This document shows, in pieces, positions 9,525 to 18,783 of a DNA stretch of 64,000 bases; within the stretch, counting starts at the first letter, position 1; the number at the start of each line of letters is the position of its first letter. Under the pieces are notes generated by a model, which worked only from the letters and a program-made list of their open reading frames with translations, was not told the origin of the DNA and searched no databases. A program made the position numbers and the translations under genes. The DNA is taken from NCBI RefSeq assembly GCF_013283855.1, contig NZ_CP054056.1:248001-312000 (forward strand). Reading direction: 5' to 3'. The DNA is from Aquiluna borgnonia. GTDB taxonomy: Bacteria; Actinomycetota; Actinomycetes; Actinomycetales; Microbacteriaceae.

Positions 9525-11062
9525 TTAACCTGCTGCGGCGGTCGGTGACGGCTAGGACCGTATTTGCCACCGTTTCACTAAGTGCCATTTCTTTGGCGGC
9601 CCTCGGCGGCTTCCTGTCGTTTTCCCTCGCCAATAACTTCTACCAAAACCGCTTGGCTCAGGTGCTGAGCGAGACAGAACGTGCGGTCGGTTCAGTTCAG
9701 GGCACTATCGCAGCCGCCTCACTCACTGACGAGACAGCGCTTCAGACTCTCATCAACTCGGTAGTTCCATCATTGGAAATTTCCGGAGGTTCGGGATCTC
9801 GCCAAGTTGCACTGCTTCGAAGCCCAGGCCAGCCTCAGCTGCAGCTTTTCCAGTCACCAATTTCTGCGGATTTAGATCTGGCAACCATCCCCTCAGAACT
9901 TCGCGAGGCCGTGAGGGAATCGAGTGGAATCCTGACCTATACCCCGGTTTCGCTGGTTAGAGACAGTCAAGTGGTGCCGGGTATCACAGTTGGTGCCCCG
10001 CTGACCCTGCCGCTAGCTGGATCCTTTGAGCTTTACCTGGTCTTCGACCTAGCTCCCGAGCAGCAGGCGCTAATGACGGTTCAAAATGCCCTGGCATTGG
10101 GAGGGGTAATCCTGTTGCTGGCAATTTCCCTGGTGAGCTACTTCGTCACCAGGACCGTCGTTAAGCCTGTGGAGCAGGCCGCCTCTGCCGCGGAGGCGCT
10201 TGCCGAGGGCAAGCTGGATGTTCGCCTCGGTGAAAAGGGCAGTGACGTTATTGCCGTGCTGGCCAGGTCCTTCAACAAGATGGCCAATAACCTGCAGCAG
10301 CAGATTCAGCAGTTGGACTCGCTGTCCCGAATGCAGCGCCGCTTTGTCTCTGACGTCTCGCATGAGCTTCGAACCCCGATGACCACCATCAAACTGGCCG
10401 GCGAGGTTATCTTTGGAAACCGAGAAAAGCTTGACCCTGCCCTCTCGCGCTCCGCGGAGCTGATGCAGAACCAGATTGAGAGATTTGAGCGGTTACTGGC
10501 GGACCTGCTGGAAATCTCTCGCTATGACGCCGGTGCGGTAACCCCTGACATGGAGCTGCAAGATCTCAATGCCGTGGTTGGAGCTGCCATTGCAAGCATC
10601 GAGCCTCTGGCCAATAGCAAGCAGACAGAGATTGTCGTCAAGCTTCCCGGAAAACCGGTGCAGGCTGAGTTTGATGCCAAACGGATTGAGCGGTTGCTGC
10701 GCAATTTGCTCTCGAATGCTGTGGAACACGGCGAGGGCAAACCAATCGTGGTTGAAGTTGGGGAGAACAATCAGGCGGTCGCGGTTTGCGTCTCCGACCG
10801 GGGAGTCGGAATGACCAAGCAGCAATTGGAACGAATCTTTGATCGGTTCTGGCGAGCCGATCCTGCCCGCCAGCGCAGCGTGGGGGGAACGGGGCTCGGA
10901 CTTGCAATTAGCAAGGAAGACGCCATTCTCCATCGCGGCTGGCTTCAGGTTTGGTCCAAACCCCAGCGCGGTTCATCATTTAGGCTCACGCTTCCCCGCC
11001 GAACCGACTCGGTGATTGCCAATTCCCCACTGCCACTACCACCAAGAACCATGGAGCTGTGA
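9521..11062 (+). CDS. mtrB: MtrB, membrane sensor histidine kinase
   Basis: The product has 513 residues. It has a transmembrane helix near 15-38, an extracytoplasmic domain (about 39-180), a second helix (about 185-207), HAMP, then HisKA with His281 in VSHELRTPMTT and an ATPase domain with N, G1 and G2 boxes (NLLSNAVEHGEG, DRGVGM, GGTGLGLAI). The ending EDAILHRGWLQVWSKPQRGSSFRLTLP is highly typical of MtrB. It phosphorylates MtrA, and the adjacent lipoprotein LpqB modulates it in mycobacteria. Overlap with both neighbours shows a tight mtrA-mtrB-lpqB operon. Confidence 0.96.
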   Translation: MINLLRRSVTARTVFATVSLSAISLAALGGFLSFSLANNFYQNRLAQVLSETERAVGSVQGTIAAASLTDETALQTLINSVVPSLEISGGSGSRQVALLRSPGQPQLQLFQSPISADLDLATIPSELREAVRESSGILTYTPVSLVRDSQVVPGITVGAPLTLPLAGSFELYLVFDLAPEQQALMTVQNALALGGVILLLAISLVSYFVTRTVVKPVEQAASAAEALAEGKLDVRLGEKGSDVIAVLARSFNKMANNLQQQIQQLDSLSRMQRRFVSDVSHELRTPMTTIKLAGEVIFGNREKLDPALSRSAELMQNQIERFERLLADLLEISRYDAGAVTPDMELQDLNAVVGAAIASIEPLANSKQTEIVVKLPGKPVQAEFDAKRIERLLRNLLSNAVEHGEGKPIVVEVGENNQAVAVCVSDRGVGMTKQQLERIFDRFWRADPARQRSVGGTGLGLAISKEDAILHRGWLQVWSKPQRGSSFRLTLPRRTDSVIANSPLPLPPRTMEL

Positions 11063-12717
11063 TGAAAAAACTCCTCGCAGTCACACTCTTACTTTTTCTC
11101 ACCGGCTGCGCGTCTCTTCCGACTCGGATTGACATCAAGAGCGGCCCAGAGCTGGTTGAGTCAGACCAGGTTGATTTGAGCTACTACACTCCGGCAGGGC
11201 CAATCGCCGGTGACTCAGCCCAGGGAATCGTCTCTGGCTTTCTAGCCGCCGGCACGGGGCCGCAAAACGATTACGCGGTGGCTCGCGAATTTCTGACCGA
11301 CTCATTCGCGCAGCGCTGGAGTCCGGACTCTGGCGTAATAGTTCGTACCGGAGCTCCAGTTTTTGAGTCCGCAGGGAACACGCTGCAAATTGTAGAGATT
11401 GGTATCGCCGCTCGAATCGATGAACACGGGCGATACAACGATTCGGAGCTGGGAGAAAAAACCTCTCTTCGTTTCCAGTTGGTTCTGGAAGGGGGAGAGT
11501 GGCGCATCGCGTCAGCCCCAAACCTCACGGTGGTAACTCCGCCGGTTTTTGCCGTTGTATTCAACGCCTTCCCGATCTACTTTTTGGATGCCTCGAGGTC
11601 CCAGCTGGTGCCAGACCTGCGCTGGTTCCCCACCCGAGCATCAACCGGAACCAGGCTGGTGAACGCGCTTTTGGCAGGGCCCTCGAAGTGGCTCGGAGAG
11701 GCTGTCACCACGGCGGTTCCCCCTGCAACCCGGTTGACCATCGAGGCTGTAAACGTGCAGCAGGGAATTGCGCTGGTGGACTTTGACGGCACCGCCCTTG
11801 AAGCGGATCCACTCGAGAGGCGATTGATGCTCTCTCAGCTCAGGGCAACACTTCTGCAGCTCTCCGGAGTTTCCGATGTGGCAGTTTCGATTAACAACTC
11901 AGCCCAGGAGATTATCCCCGCAGATCTGCAGAGCACGAATCCCGGAGGTTTGGTTTACTTCGAATCTGAAAATGGCATTTTCCAGGTCAACGGAACCTCC
12001 AGCACCCCGCTGAGCGGCACCACAAACTTGCTTGCAAGCGAGGGGGCATATGACTTTGCGGTTGAGGAGGGTGGCGAGTCAGTTGCCATCGCGACGGACC
12101 AGGGTGTTTATCTCAGCCAAACTACCGGGCTCTCCAATCGCTCGGTATTGATTTCAGATCAAACCGACCTAGCATCCCTATTTTTTGACAGCTGGGGATA
12201 CCTGTGGCTGGTTCCAGCTGCTGCGAATAAAGCCATTGAGGTAATCGGGCCTGATCGCTCTGTTCGGCAATTTGAAGATGGCGCAACCGATCAAAGAATC
12301 AGCTACAGCTTGAGCCCAGAGGGAATTCGACTAGCCACTTTGATTACCGGTGACGCCGGTCCGGAGGTGAGCGTCCATGGCCTTCTGCGCGACAGCAGAG
12401 GTTGGCCCGTGAGCACTCTGGGCTCCCTGAGGGTCCGCAACGTTCTCGGGGAAGCAATAGACGTAACTTGGCAGCAAAACTCCACGCTTCGGGTTTTGGA
12501 GCGCACCACTTCGGGCCTAACCGCAGTGAGCGACTACCCGGTCACGGGACCTCGCTCACAGCTGTCTATGCCTCCAACGGCAGGAACCACCTTGGCAACT
12601 GGACCCTCCGGTCTATCCACCTATCTGCTCTCTGAGGTGGGTGAAATCTGGGTCCTAAATGGCAGTGCGTGGCGGAGGTTGGGAACCAATGCCACCGCGC
12701 TTTCCACGGACGGCTAA
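11062..12717 (+). CDS. lpqB: LpqB, lipoprotein partner of MtrAB (GerMN and beta-propeller domains)
   Basis: The product has 551 residues from the ATG at 11062, which is preceded by GGAG. The lipobox LTGC places the lipidated cysteine at residue 16. A GerMN domain occupies roughly 190-285 (ALLAGPSKWLGEAVTTAVPPATRL, then VQQGIALVDFDGTAL), and the C-terminal half is a weakly repeated propeller-like region. LpqB binds the outside domain of MtrB and tunes its activity. The mtrB stop and lpqB start share a base (TGATG). Confidence 0.93.
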   Translation: MKKLLAVTLLLFLTGCASLPTRIDIKSGPELVESDQVDLSYYTPAGPIAGDSAQGIVSGFLAAGTGPQNDYAVAREFLTDSFAQRWSPDSGVIVRTGAPVFESAGNTLQIVEIGIAARIDEHGRYNDSELGEKTSLRFQLVLEGGEWRIASAPNLTVVTPPVFAVVFNAFPIYFLDASRSQLVPDLRWFPTRASTGTRLVNALLAGPSKWLGEAVTTAVPPATRLTIEAVNVQQGIALVDFDGTALEADPLERRLMLSQLRATLLQLSGVSDVAVSINNSAQEIIPADLQSTNPGGLVYFESENGIFQVNGTSSTPLSGTTNLLASEGAYDFAVEEGGESVAIATDQGVYLSQTTGLSNRSVLISDQTDLASLFFDSWGYLWLVPAAANKAIEVIGPDRSVRQFEDGATDQRISYSLSPEGIRLATLITGDAGPEVSVHGLLRDSRGWPVSTLGSLRVRNVLGEAIDVTWQQNSTLRVLERTTSGLTAVSDYPVTGPRSQLSMPPTAGTTLATGPSGLSTYLLSEVGEIWVLNGSAWRRLGTNATALSTDG

Positions 12718-12751
12718 CGGCTTAGTTATCCCCAGGTTGCAGCTTTCAGAG

Positions 12752-12770
12752 TCGACTGATTGTCAGTCGA
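12752..12770. repeat. Perfect 8-bp inverted repeat upstream of comF
   Basis: TCGACTGA-TTG-TCAGTCGA lies 15 nt before the comF ATG, between lpqB and comF. There is no following T tract, so it is not a standard terminator. It could be an operator or an RNA hairpin near the start codon. Confidence 0.6.
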
Positions 12771-12785
12771 TGAAATGCTCTCGCG

Positions 12786-13379
12786 ATGCAAAAACTTCTG
12801 AATTGGCTATTTCCAACCCAATGCGTGGCTTGCGGCCAGGGGAGAGACCCAGTTTGCTCAGGGTGTAAACCGGTCTTTGCACCAAGTCATTTTGTTCGCG
12901 GAGAGCAGCAGCTAACTGCCCTGACGGAATTTGAGGGAAGTTTCAAAAACCTACTTGAGGGCTACAAGGACAAAAATCTGGTTTCCCTCAAGCCGCCGCT
13001 CGTTGAGCTCTTAAGACTGCAACTTGCACGGGCTGAGACACCAAGGTTTGACTTGGTGATGGTGCCACCGAGAAACTCCAAAAACTATCGCAAACGCGGG
13101 TTTGACCCTGCCCTTGAGATCGCAAGGGGAGGTTGTGGTCGCAACATCGTCAGGTCGTTTCGGGCAACCAGAAAACTGCAGGATCAGCGGACTTTGAGTG
13201 CCAGGCGGCGAATCGAGAATGTTGCTATGTCGTTTTATGCCGGGGACCTCAGTGGACGACGGGTGCTGCTGTTTGACGACGTTTGTACGACCGGTGCAAC
13301 CATGCTGGAGATGGCAAGGGCATCCCGAGCTTCCGGTGCTCAGGTGGCAGCAAGCTGGGTGTTGGCTCAAAGAATTTAG
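12786..13379 (+). CDS. comF: ComF family phosphoribosyltransferase-like protein
   Basis: The product has 197 residues. The N-terminus has a cysteine cluster (CVACGQGRDPVCSGC), the zinc-ribbon-like part of ComF proteins. A type I PRTase fold ends with the PRPP loop VLLFDDVCTTGATM (about 160-173). ComF is linked to DNA uptake in competent bacteria, but in actinobacteria its role is unproven and the gene is retained as part of the lpqB-hpf-secA cluster (Rv3242c). No Shine-Dalgarno sequence is visible; a perfect hairpin sits just upstream. Confidence 0.85.
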   Translation: MQKLLNWLFPTQCVACGQGRDPVCSGCKPVFAPSHFVRGEQQLTALTEFEGSFKNLLEGYKDKNLVSLKPPLVELLRLQLARAETPRFDLVMVPPRNSKNYRKRGFDPALEIARGGCGRNIVRSFRATRKLQDQRTLSARRRIENVAMSFYAGDLSGRRVLLFDDVCTTGATMLEMARASRASGAQVAASWVLAQRI

Positions 13380-13454
13380 AAAATGCTGCGCACTCGTCGG
13401 TGAATCGGCGTATCGTGAATTCGTAAGCAGCGTTGCTTTACACAGGAGGTAAAA

Positions 13455-14081
13455 ATGGAACTAAAAATTACAGCCAAAAACCTCAATGTCTCGGATCGAT
13501 TTCGAGATTATGTCTCTGAAAAAGCCGGCAAGGTTGAGCATTACTCCCACCGCCCGCAGGAGCTAAACATCAAGGTGACCCGTCATGATCACTCCAAGCA
13601 TGCCGGTGTTGAGGACCAGGTAGAGATTACGGTTTACGAGCCGGGCCACGTGGTTCGTGCAGAGGCCAGGGCCAGTGACAAATTTGCCGCTTTTGATATC
13701 GCATTTGGGAAGCTGGTTGAGCGTTTGAGGCGCTACGCCGACAAGCACAAGGTGCACCGCGGAGGCGGCCACAAAAACCCCTCGGCCCAGGAGTTGGCTG
13801 CTACGGATTTTGCGTCCCTGGACATCAGGCCAGCCGACCATGACCTAATCACTGGAGCAAACCTTGAGGCAGAAGCTCAGGAGTCAGTTGACTACGGCCT
13901 ATCTCCGGTGGTGATCAAATCCAAGGAATTTGCTAAGACTCCTATGACCAAGGACGAAGCCATTGGTCACATGGAATTGGTTGGTCACGATTTCTATCTA
14001 TTTCACGATTCAGAATCGGATAAACCGGCGGTGGTTTACCGCCGAAAGGGATGGAGCTACGGGGTCATCTCACTCGTCTAG
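13455..14081 (+). CDS. hpf: Long-form ribosome hibernation-promoting factor
   Basis: The product has 208 residues. The N-terminal S30AE domain (about 1-105) begins MELKITAKNLNVSDRFRDYVSEKAGKVEHY, and a C-terminal dimerisation domain (about 150-208) contains KTPMTKDEAIGHMELVGHDFYLF and VVYRRKGWSYGVI. Long HPF binds the 30S A/P-site region and joins ribosomes into inactive 100S dimers in stationary phase or stress. An AGGAGG Shine-Dalgarno sequence 5 nt before the ATG is among the strongest in the window. It lies between comF and secA as in Rv3241c. Confidence 0.95.
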   Translation: MELKITAKNLNVSDRFRDYVSEKAGKVEHYSHRPQELNIKVTRHDHSKHAGVEDQVEITVYEPGHVVRAEARASDKFAAFDIAFGKLVERLRRYADKHKVHRGGGHKNPSAQELAATDFASLDIRPADHDLITGANLEAEAQESVDYGLSPVVIKSKEFAKTPMTKDEAIGHMELVGHDFYLFHDSESDKPAVVYRRKGWSYGVISLV

Positions 14082-14117
14082 CCTTTAGGTTCGGCAGCTA
14101 GAATGGCTCCCGAACCC

Positions 14118-14123
14118 AAGGAG
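14118..14123 (+). promoter_or_regulatory. Shine-Dalgarno sequence fixing the secA TTG start
   Basis: AAGGAG lies 6 nt before the TTG at 14130. The in-frame ATG at 14103 has no such site and adds nine residues foreign to SecA. Confidence 0.75.
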
Positions 14124-14129
14124 TTTCTA

Positions 14130-16778
14130 TTGGCATCGTTGATTGACAAACTGCTTCGCGCCGGTGAGGGCAAGCTACTAAAAAAGCTGCACGCCATTGC
14201 CGATCAGGTAAATGCCCTCGAGCCGGAATTCCAGTCTCTCAGCGATGCTGAGCTGCACGACGAAACCAAGGCGCTGCGCCTTCGTTACGCCGAGGGTGAA
14301 TCGCTGGATGATCTTCTTCCCGAGGCCTTTGCCGCGGTCCGCGAAGCTTCGGTTCGAACCCTGGGAATGCGCCACTTTGATGTGCAGCTGATGGGTGGAG
14401 CAGCGCTGCACCTGGGCAATATTTCCGAGATGAAGACCGGTGAGGGTAAGACTCTGGTTGCCACCCTTGCCGCCTACCTCAACGCCATCCCGGGACGAGG
14501 CGTCCACGTTGTCACAGTCAATGACTTCCTTGCCGGTTACCAGTCTGAACTTATGGGACGAATCTTCCGTGCCCTGGGCATGACCACAGGCTGCATCCTG
14601 GGTGGTCAGGACCCAGCGGTCCGCCGTGAGATGTACAACTGCGACATCACGTACGGAACCAACAACGAGTTTGGCTTTGACTACCTCAGGGACAACATGG
14701 CTTTGAATCGAGCCGATTTGGTTCAGCGCGGCCATTTTTTCGCGATCGTGGATGAGGTTGACTCAATCCTGATTGATGAGGCGAGAACCCCGCTCATCAT
14801 CTCTGGTCCCGCTGCCGCAGACGTTAATCGCTGGTTTGGCGTTTTTGCCAAATTGGCTCAGAACCTGCAGGTTGACGTGGACTATGAGGTCGATGAGAAA
14901 AAGCGCACCGTCGGTGTTATGGAGTCCGGAATCGACAAGGTCGAGGACTACCTGGGCATTTCAAATCTGTACGAGACCGCAAATACGCCTCTGATCTCTT
15001 TCTTGAACAACTCGATCCGAGCCAAGGAGCTGTTCCGCAAGGACCGCGACTACGTAGTGGTAAACGGTGAAGTTCAGATTGTTGACGAGCACACCGGTCG
15101 CTTGCTCCCGGGCCGCCGTTACAACGAGGGAATGCACCAGGCAATTGAAGCCAAAGAGGGTGTGGCGATCAAGGCTGAGAACCAGACCTTGGCGACCGTA
15201 ACCCTGCAGAACTACTTCCGCCTCTACGAGAAGCTTTCGGGAATGACCGGAACCGCAGAGACCGAAGCGGCCGAATTCATGTCCACCTACCGACTGGGTG
15301 TGGTTCCAATTCCCACCAACAAGCCAATGGTTCGTATCGACCAGGCAGACCTGATTTACAAAAACGAAGAGGTCAAGTTCCACATGGTGGTGCAAGACAT
15401 CGCCGCCCGTCACGCCACCGGACAGCCGGTTCTGGTTGGAACCACCAGCGTTGAGAAGAGCGAATACCTCTCCAAGCTTTTGGCCAAGGCAGGCATTCGT
15501 CACGAGGTCTTGAACGCCAAAAACAACGCTCGCGAAGCAGTGATTGTCGCTCAGGCAGGACGATTTGGTGCGGTAACCGTGGCAACCAACATGGCTGGTC
15601 GTGGTACGGACATCATGCTCGGTGGTAACGCCGAATTCCTAGCCGTTCAGGAGATGGGCAAGCTTGGGCTGAGCCCGGAGGAGCAGCCCGAGGAGTACGA
15701 GGCAGCCTGGGATGAAGTTTTCGCCAAAGTCAAAGCCGAAGTCGCGGTAGAAGGGGAAAAGGTGCTGGCCGTTGGCGGTTTGTATGTGCTTGGCACTGAG
15801 CGTCACGAGTCCAGGCGAATCGACAACCAGTTGCGTGGTCGCTCCGGTCGCCAGGGTGACCCGGGTGAATCGCGCTTCTACCTCTCGCTCACTGATGACT
15901 TGATGAGGCTTTTCAACTCGCAAGCGGCTGCAGCGCTGATGAACCGCTCATCGGTTCCAGATGATTCAGCTATCGAATCCAAGTTGGTTTCCAGGGCAAT
16001 TGCATCGGCCCAGGGTCAGGTTGAGGGTCGTAACGCCGAAATTCGCAAGAACATTCTGAAGTATGACGATGTCATGAACCGTCAGCGCGAGGCTATTTAC
16101 ACCGACCGCCGTCACATCCTGCAGGGTGAGGATATCTCCGGTACCTTCCACGCTTTCTTGGAGGAGACAGTCAAAGACACAGTGGCCAATAATCTTCCGG
16201 AGGGCAGCAGCCAGGACTGGGATTTGGAGTCGCTGTGGACGCAGTTGAAGACGATCTACCCAATTGGAATTGAGATTTCCGAAGTGCTGGAGGCAGTCGG
16301 TTCTCGAGCCAAGCTGACTCGAAACTGGCTCATCGAGGAAATTCTCTCCGACGCAAAGATCGCTTACCGCAAGCGGACCGAAGAGGTGGGCGAAGAGGTC
16401 ATGCGTGAGTTGGAGCGCCGCGTGATGCTTTCGGTCATCGACCGCAAGTGGCGCGATCACCTCTACGAGATGGACTATCTCAAAGAGGGCATTGGCCTAA
16501 GGGCAATGGCCCAACGTGACCCACTGGTCGAATACCAGCGCGAGGGCTACGGCATGTTCACCGACATGATGGTCGGAATCCGAGAAGAGGCAGTCCAGTT
16601 CCTGTTCAACATTGAGTTGAAGCAGGCTGAGCCTCAGGTGGTTGAGGCTCAGCCGCAGCAGCTCACCTACTCGGCCCCAACCGAGCAGGGTGAAGTTGAC
16701 GTTCACAGGGAAGACTCCGTACCCAAGCAGAACAAGCCCAACAAGGGTGGTCAGGGAAGCGCGTTTTTCAAGAACTAA
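14130..16778 (+). CDS. secA: SecA preprotein translocase ATPase
   Basis: The product has 882 residues with start TTG, giving the canonical N-terminus [20 protein letters not shown]. It drives unfolded preproteins through SecYEG using ATP. Motifs are [13 protein letters not shown] (Walker A, about residue 100), [16 protein letters not shown] (DEAD-like), [11 protein letters not shown], and [20 protein letters not shown]. The helical scaffold and wing domains follow. The zinc-binding CxC tail found in many SecA proteins is absent; the protein ends in a Gln/Lys/Gly-rich tail. Length fits actinobacterial SecA1. Confidence 0.97.
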   Translation: MASLIDKLLRAGEGKLLKKLHAIADQVNALEPEFQSLSDAELHDETKALRLRYAEGESLDDLLPEAFAAVREASVRTLGMRHFDVQLMGGAALHLGNISEMKTGEGKTLVATLAAYLNAIPGRGVHVVTVNDFLAGYQSELMGRIFRALGMTTGCILGGQDPAVRREMYNCDITYGTNNEFGFDYLRDNMALNRADLVQRGHFFAIVDEVDSILIDEARTPLIISGPAAADVNRWFGVFAKLAQNLQVDVDYEVDEKKRTVGVMESGIDKVEDYLGISNLYETANTPLISFLNNSIRAKELFRKDRDYVVVNGEVQIVDEHTGRLLPGRRYNEGMHQAIEAKEGVAIKAENQTLATVTLQNYFRLYEKLSGMTGTAETEAAEFMSTYRLGVVPIPTNKPMVRIDQADLIYKNEEVKFHMVVQDIAARHATGQPVLVGTTSVEKSEYLSKLLAKAGIRHEVLNAKNNAREAVIVAQAGRFGAVTVATNMAGRGTDIMLGGNAEFLAVQEMGKLGLSPEEQPEEYEAAWDEVFAKVKAEVAVEGEKVLAVGGLYVLGTERHESRRIDNQLRGRSGRQGDPGESRFYLSLTDDLMRLFNSQAAAALMNRSSVPDDSAIESKLVSRAIASAQGQVEGRNAEIRKNILKYDDVMNRQREAIYTDRRHILQGEDISGTFHAFLEETVKDTVANNLPEGSSQDWDLESLWTQLKTIYPIGIEISEVLEAVGSRAKLTRNWLIEEILSDAKIAYRKRTEEVGEEVMRELERRVMLSVIDRKWRDHLYEMDYLKEGIGLRAMAQRDPLVEYQREGYGMFTDMMVGIREEAVQFLFNIELKQAEPQVVEAQPQQLTYSAPTEQGEVDVHREDSVPKQNKPNKGGQGSAFFKN

Positions 16779-17134
16779 ATCAACACCAGCTCGGTAATGC
16801 GAAGTCGATCGTGAATCATCTCGCCCCGAAGTGAGACCGCCTTGGTTGACCCCGAGACTCTGAATAGCACTACGCCTTCGTAGCCTTCGGGATCGCTCAG
16901 GAATGTCCTTGACTTGCGCAGCGTGATGTCGGGTCTTGGCCCGGAGCCGCTCAGGGCCCGCTGGCGTGCCTCCTGCTTTGCCTTCTGACAAACCTCGTAG
17001 TAAATCTTGTCGGATAGCCATCTCGCCAGCTGCTCTGGTCGGCGCAGGCCAACCAAAATTTCAATGTAGGCCTGAGAGATTTCCGCGAACAGTTTGATCA
17101 GCTCAGGATTTTGAACATGTTTGTCTTGGCCCAT
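16775..17134 (-). CDS. DUF6459-like (Rv3231-Rv3239 region type) small conserved actinobacterial protein
   Basis: The product has 119 residues. The pattern [25 protein letters not shown] is the recognisable core of a family near secA in many actinobacteria, usually annotated DUF6459. It is Arg/Lys-rich, soluble and has no catalytic motif. I chose the ATG at 17134 because GAGGAG precedes it; a longer frame upstream would run through the intergenic DnaA boxes. It is convergent with secA (4-nt overlap) and divergent from the SAF-domain gene. Function unknown. Confidence 0.6.
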   Translation of the reverse strand: MGQDKHVQNPELIKLFAEISQAYIEILVGLRRPEQLARWLSDKIYYEVCQKAKQEARQRALSGSGPRPDITLRKSRTFLSDPEGYEGVVLFRVSGSTKAVSLRGEMIHDRLRITELVLI

Positions 17135-17215
17135 GGTTTCCTCCTCGTTAGTGCCTTTGGGTTGCTTGAAGTCTCTCCGTAGCGTGGGGCCTGTGGGAAG
17201 CCCTTCTTTTGGGGC

Positions 17216-17224
17216 TGTGGATAA
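17216..17224 (-). promoter_or_regulatory. Perfect DnaA box 1
   Basis: TTATCCACA on the minus strand (TGTGGATAA as written), an exact match to the high-affinity E. coli box. It has the same orientation as a second box 54 bp away; an A/T-rich stretch (17225-17246) lies between. Confidence 0.6.
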
Positions 17225-17269
17225 CTTCTCAAAATCTGTAAAATTTGGGATAGGGCAACCTCTAAGACC

Positions 17270-17278
17270 TGTGGATAA
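17270..17278 (-). promoter_or_regulatory. Perfect DnaA box 2
   Basis: Second exact TTATCCACA on the minus strand, 52 bp before the SAF-domain gene. Two exact 9-mers within 63 bp are unlikely by chance, but there is no dnaA or dnaN nearby, so this is not the chromosomal origin. Confidence 0.6.
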
Positions 17279-17329
17279 CCTCAAGCGAAGATCCTGGATT
17301 CTTGGCATCTTTCTTCTTCGGAGGTTCAG

Positions 17330-17914
17330 ATGGCAAAAGTATTTAGGCGGGCAGTGCCGCGCTGGTTTCTGCTGACGCTGTTTTTTGGGGTTGGGCTAGT
17401 TGGGGTTGGTTACGTCGCCCTGAATCGGCCACTGCCAAGTTATCTAATCGCAAGCTCAAACCTCTCGGCAGGTCAAACTGTTCTAATCTCTGATTTTGAA
17501 ACGGCCGCACTGGAGCTGGGGGAGGCATCCAAAGCCTACGTGACTCTTGAAAACTTTGAGCCGGGCATGCAGTTGATTGACCCAATACCTGCGGGCGAGC
17601 TACTTCCAAAATCCCGACTGACCCCGCAACTCGATCCAAATCTGACAACACTTCGAGTTACACCATCGCTGCCGGTTTCGTTAGCTGTAGTTCCAGGTTC
17701 TTACGTCGGAGTCTGGCAGTCCTTTGAAATTGAGGGAGAAATCACGACCTTGCAGCTCGTGGAGCGAGCAAAGGTCACCCAGGTGATTGCACCAGATGGC
17801 CTGTTCGCCAACGACACCGCTGAGGTTGAGCTGCTGTTGGATGTTGATTCCGCAACTTTGCTTATGGATGCCATTACTGCCGAGTACGAAATTTACCTGT
17901 TGAGGCGGCCATGA
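17330..17914 (+). CDS. SAF-domain membrane-anchored protein (CpaB/FlgA-like)
   Basis: The product has 194 residues. One transmembrane helix (about 11-31) is followed by a SAF domain (about 37-90: ASSNLSAGQTVLISDFETAALEL then IPAGELLPKSRL) and a beta-rich C-terminal part. SAF domains occur in CpaB/RcpC of Flp pili and in FlgA. No pilin, TadA, TadB or TadC gene is near, so a pilus role is not supported here. A GGAGG site precedes the ATG. The 3' end overlaps the ATPase gene by 4 nt, so the two products probably act together. Confidence 0.75.
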   Translation: MAKVFRRAVPRWFLLTLFFGVGLVGVGYVALNRPLPSYLIASSNLSAGQTVLISDFETAALELGEASKAYVTLENFEPGMQLIDPIPAGELLPKSRLTPQLDPNLTTLRVTPSLPVSLAVVPGSYVGVWQSFEIEGEITTLQLVERAKVTQVIAPDGLFANDTAEVELLLDVDSATLLMDAITAEYEIYLLRRP

Positions 17915-18783
17915 TCAGCAGGACCGAGGCACCGGAAATTGTTCTGCCTACCTTTGGTCAACCAGTATCAGGTAGGTCAGCTTTTGTGGTTGGGGTCTGG
18001 GGATCAGCAGGTTCGGGCAAGACTACGGTGGCATGCAACCTGGCTTTTGAATTGGCTGAACTAGGGACTTCGGTGCTGCTTGTCGATGCCGATGGTCGAA
18101 GACCTAGCATCGCTGCGCTGATGAACCTGGTCGAGAGTGGTCCGGGAATCACGGCGGTTACCCGGCTTGGACGACAGGGCAGGCTGGACGAATCCGAATT
18201 ACGTCGGCTCTGCACAGAAATCCGCTTCGAAAACCACACACTTGACGTTCTTACGGGCTTGAATATCCCAAACCGCTGGCCAGAGTTGGATAAGCCAGGC
18301 CTTGAGGCATTGCTCAAGGTGGCGGGAGAAGTTCATGATTTTGTGATTGTTGACCTCAATGATGAGTTAGAGAGCGGATTGATTTCCTCTCGAGCGGAAG
18401 GCGAGCGGAATCTCGCCACTAATTTCTTTACAGAGACCGCGGATGTTGTGCTTGGCGTGTTTGCAGCGGACCCAGTGGGGATCAATCGCTTTTTATTTGA
18501 GGCTCGTGATGTTGGTTTTGATTACTGGCCGATTGCCAATCGGGTGACACCAACCACAATTGGAAAGCATCCGGAGCGTCAAATTCGAGAGAGTATGGCA
18601 AAGCTCGGGAGAATCACGCCGCGAGCTATGCTCCCAGATGATTCAGTTTCCGCCCATTGGTCCCTACTCAATGGCAAGCCGCTGAGATTTATGAGCAAGT
18701 CATCCAAGCTAGCTGCAGCGCTGAAACTGCTGGCGCTCGACCTTTTTGACAGCCGGGCCGCAACGCTAAACTCTGGCATGTGA
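17911..18783 (+). CDS. MinD/ParA-like (CpaE-type) P-loop ATPase
   Basis: The product has 290 residues. The deviant Walker A motif GSAGSGKTTVACNLA (about 31-45) and the following VLLVDADGRRPSIAALM show a MinD/ParA superfamily ATPase; FVIVDLND is the Walker B region. It lacks the C-terminal amphipathic helix that would mark classical MinD. Members move on membranes or nucleoid in an ATP-dependent cycle, or drive Tad pilus placement (CpaE). It is overlapped by both neighbours (ATGA upstream, GTGA downstream). The client is unknown. Confidence 0.75.
   Translation: MISRTEAPEIVLPTFGQPVSGRSAFVVGVWGSAGSGKTTVACNLAFELAELGTSVLLVDADGRRPSIAALMNLVESGPGITAVTRLGRQGRLDESELRRLCTEIRFENHTLDVLTGLNIPNRWPELDKPGLEALLKVAGEVHDFVIVDLNDELESGLISSRAEGERNLATNFFTETADVVLGVFAADPVGINRFLFEARDVGFDYWPIANRVTPTTIGKHPERQIRESMAKLGRITPRAMLPDDSVSAHWSLLNGKPLRFMSKSSKLAAALKLLALDLFDSRAATLNSGM

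Noticed and set aside
12726-12734. TTATCCCCA as a third DnaA box
   Set aside because: One mismatch at an important position, isolated, and such near matches are frequent by chance.
17135-17329. Chromosomal origin of replication at the paired DnaA boxes
   Set aside because: Only two boxes, no dnaA, dnaN, gyrB, rpmH or parAB in the window; the neighbours are secA and a DUF6459-like gene.
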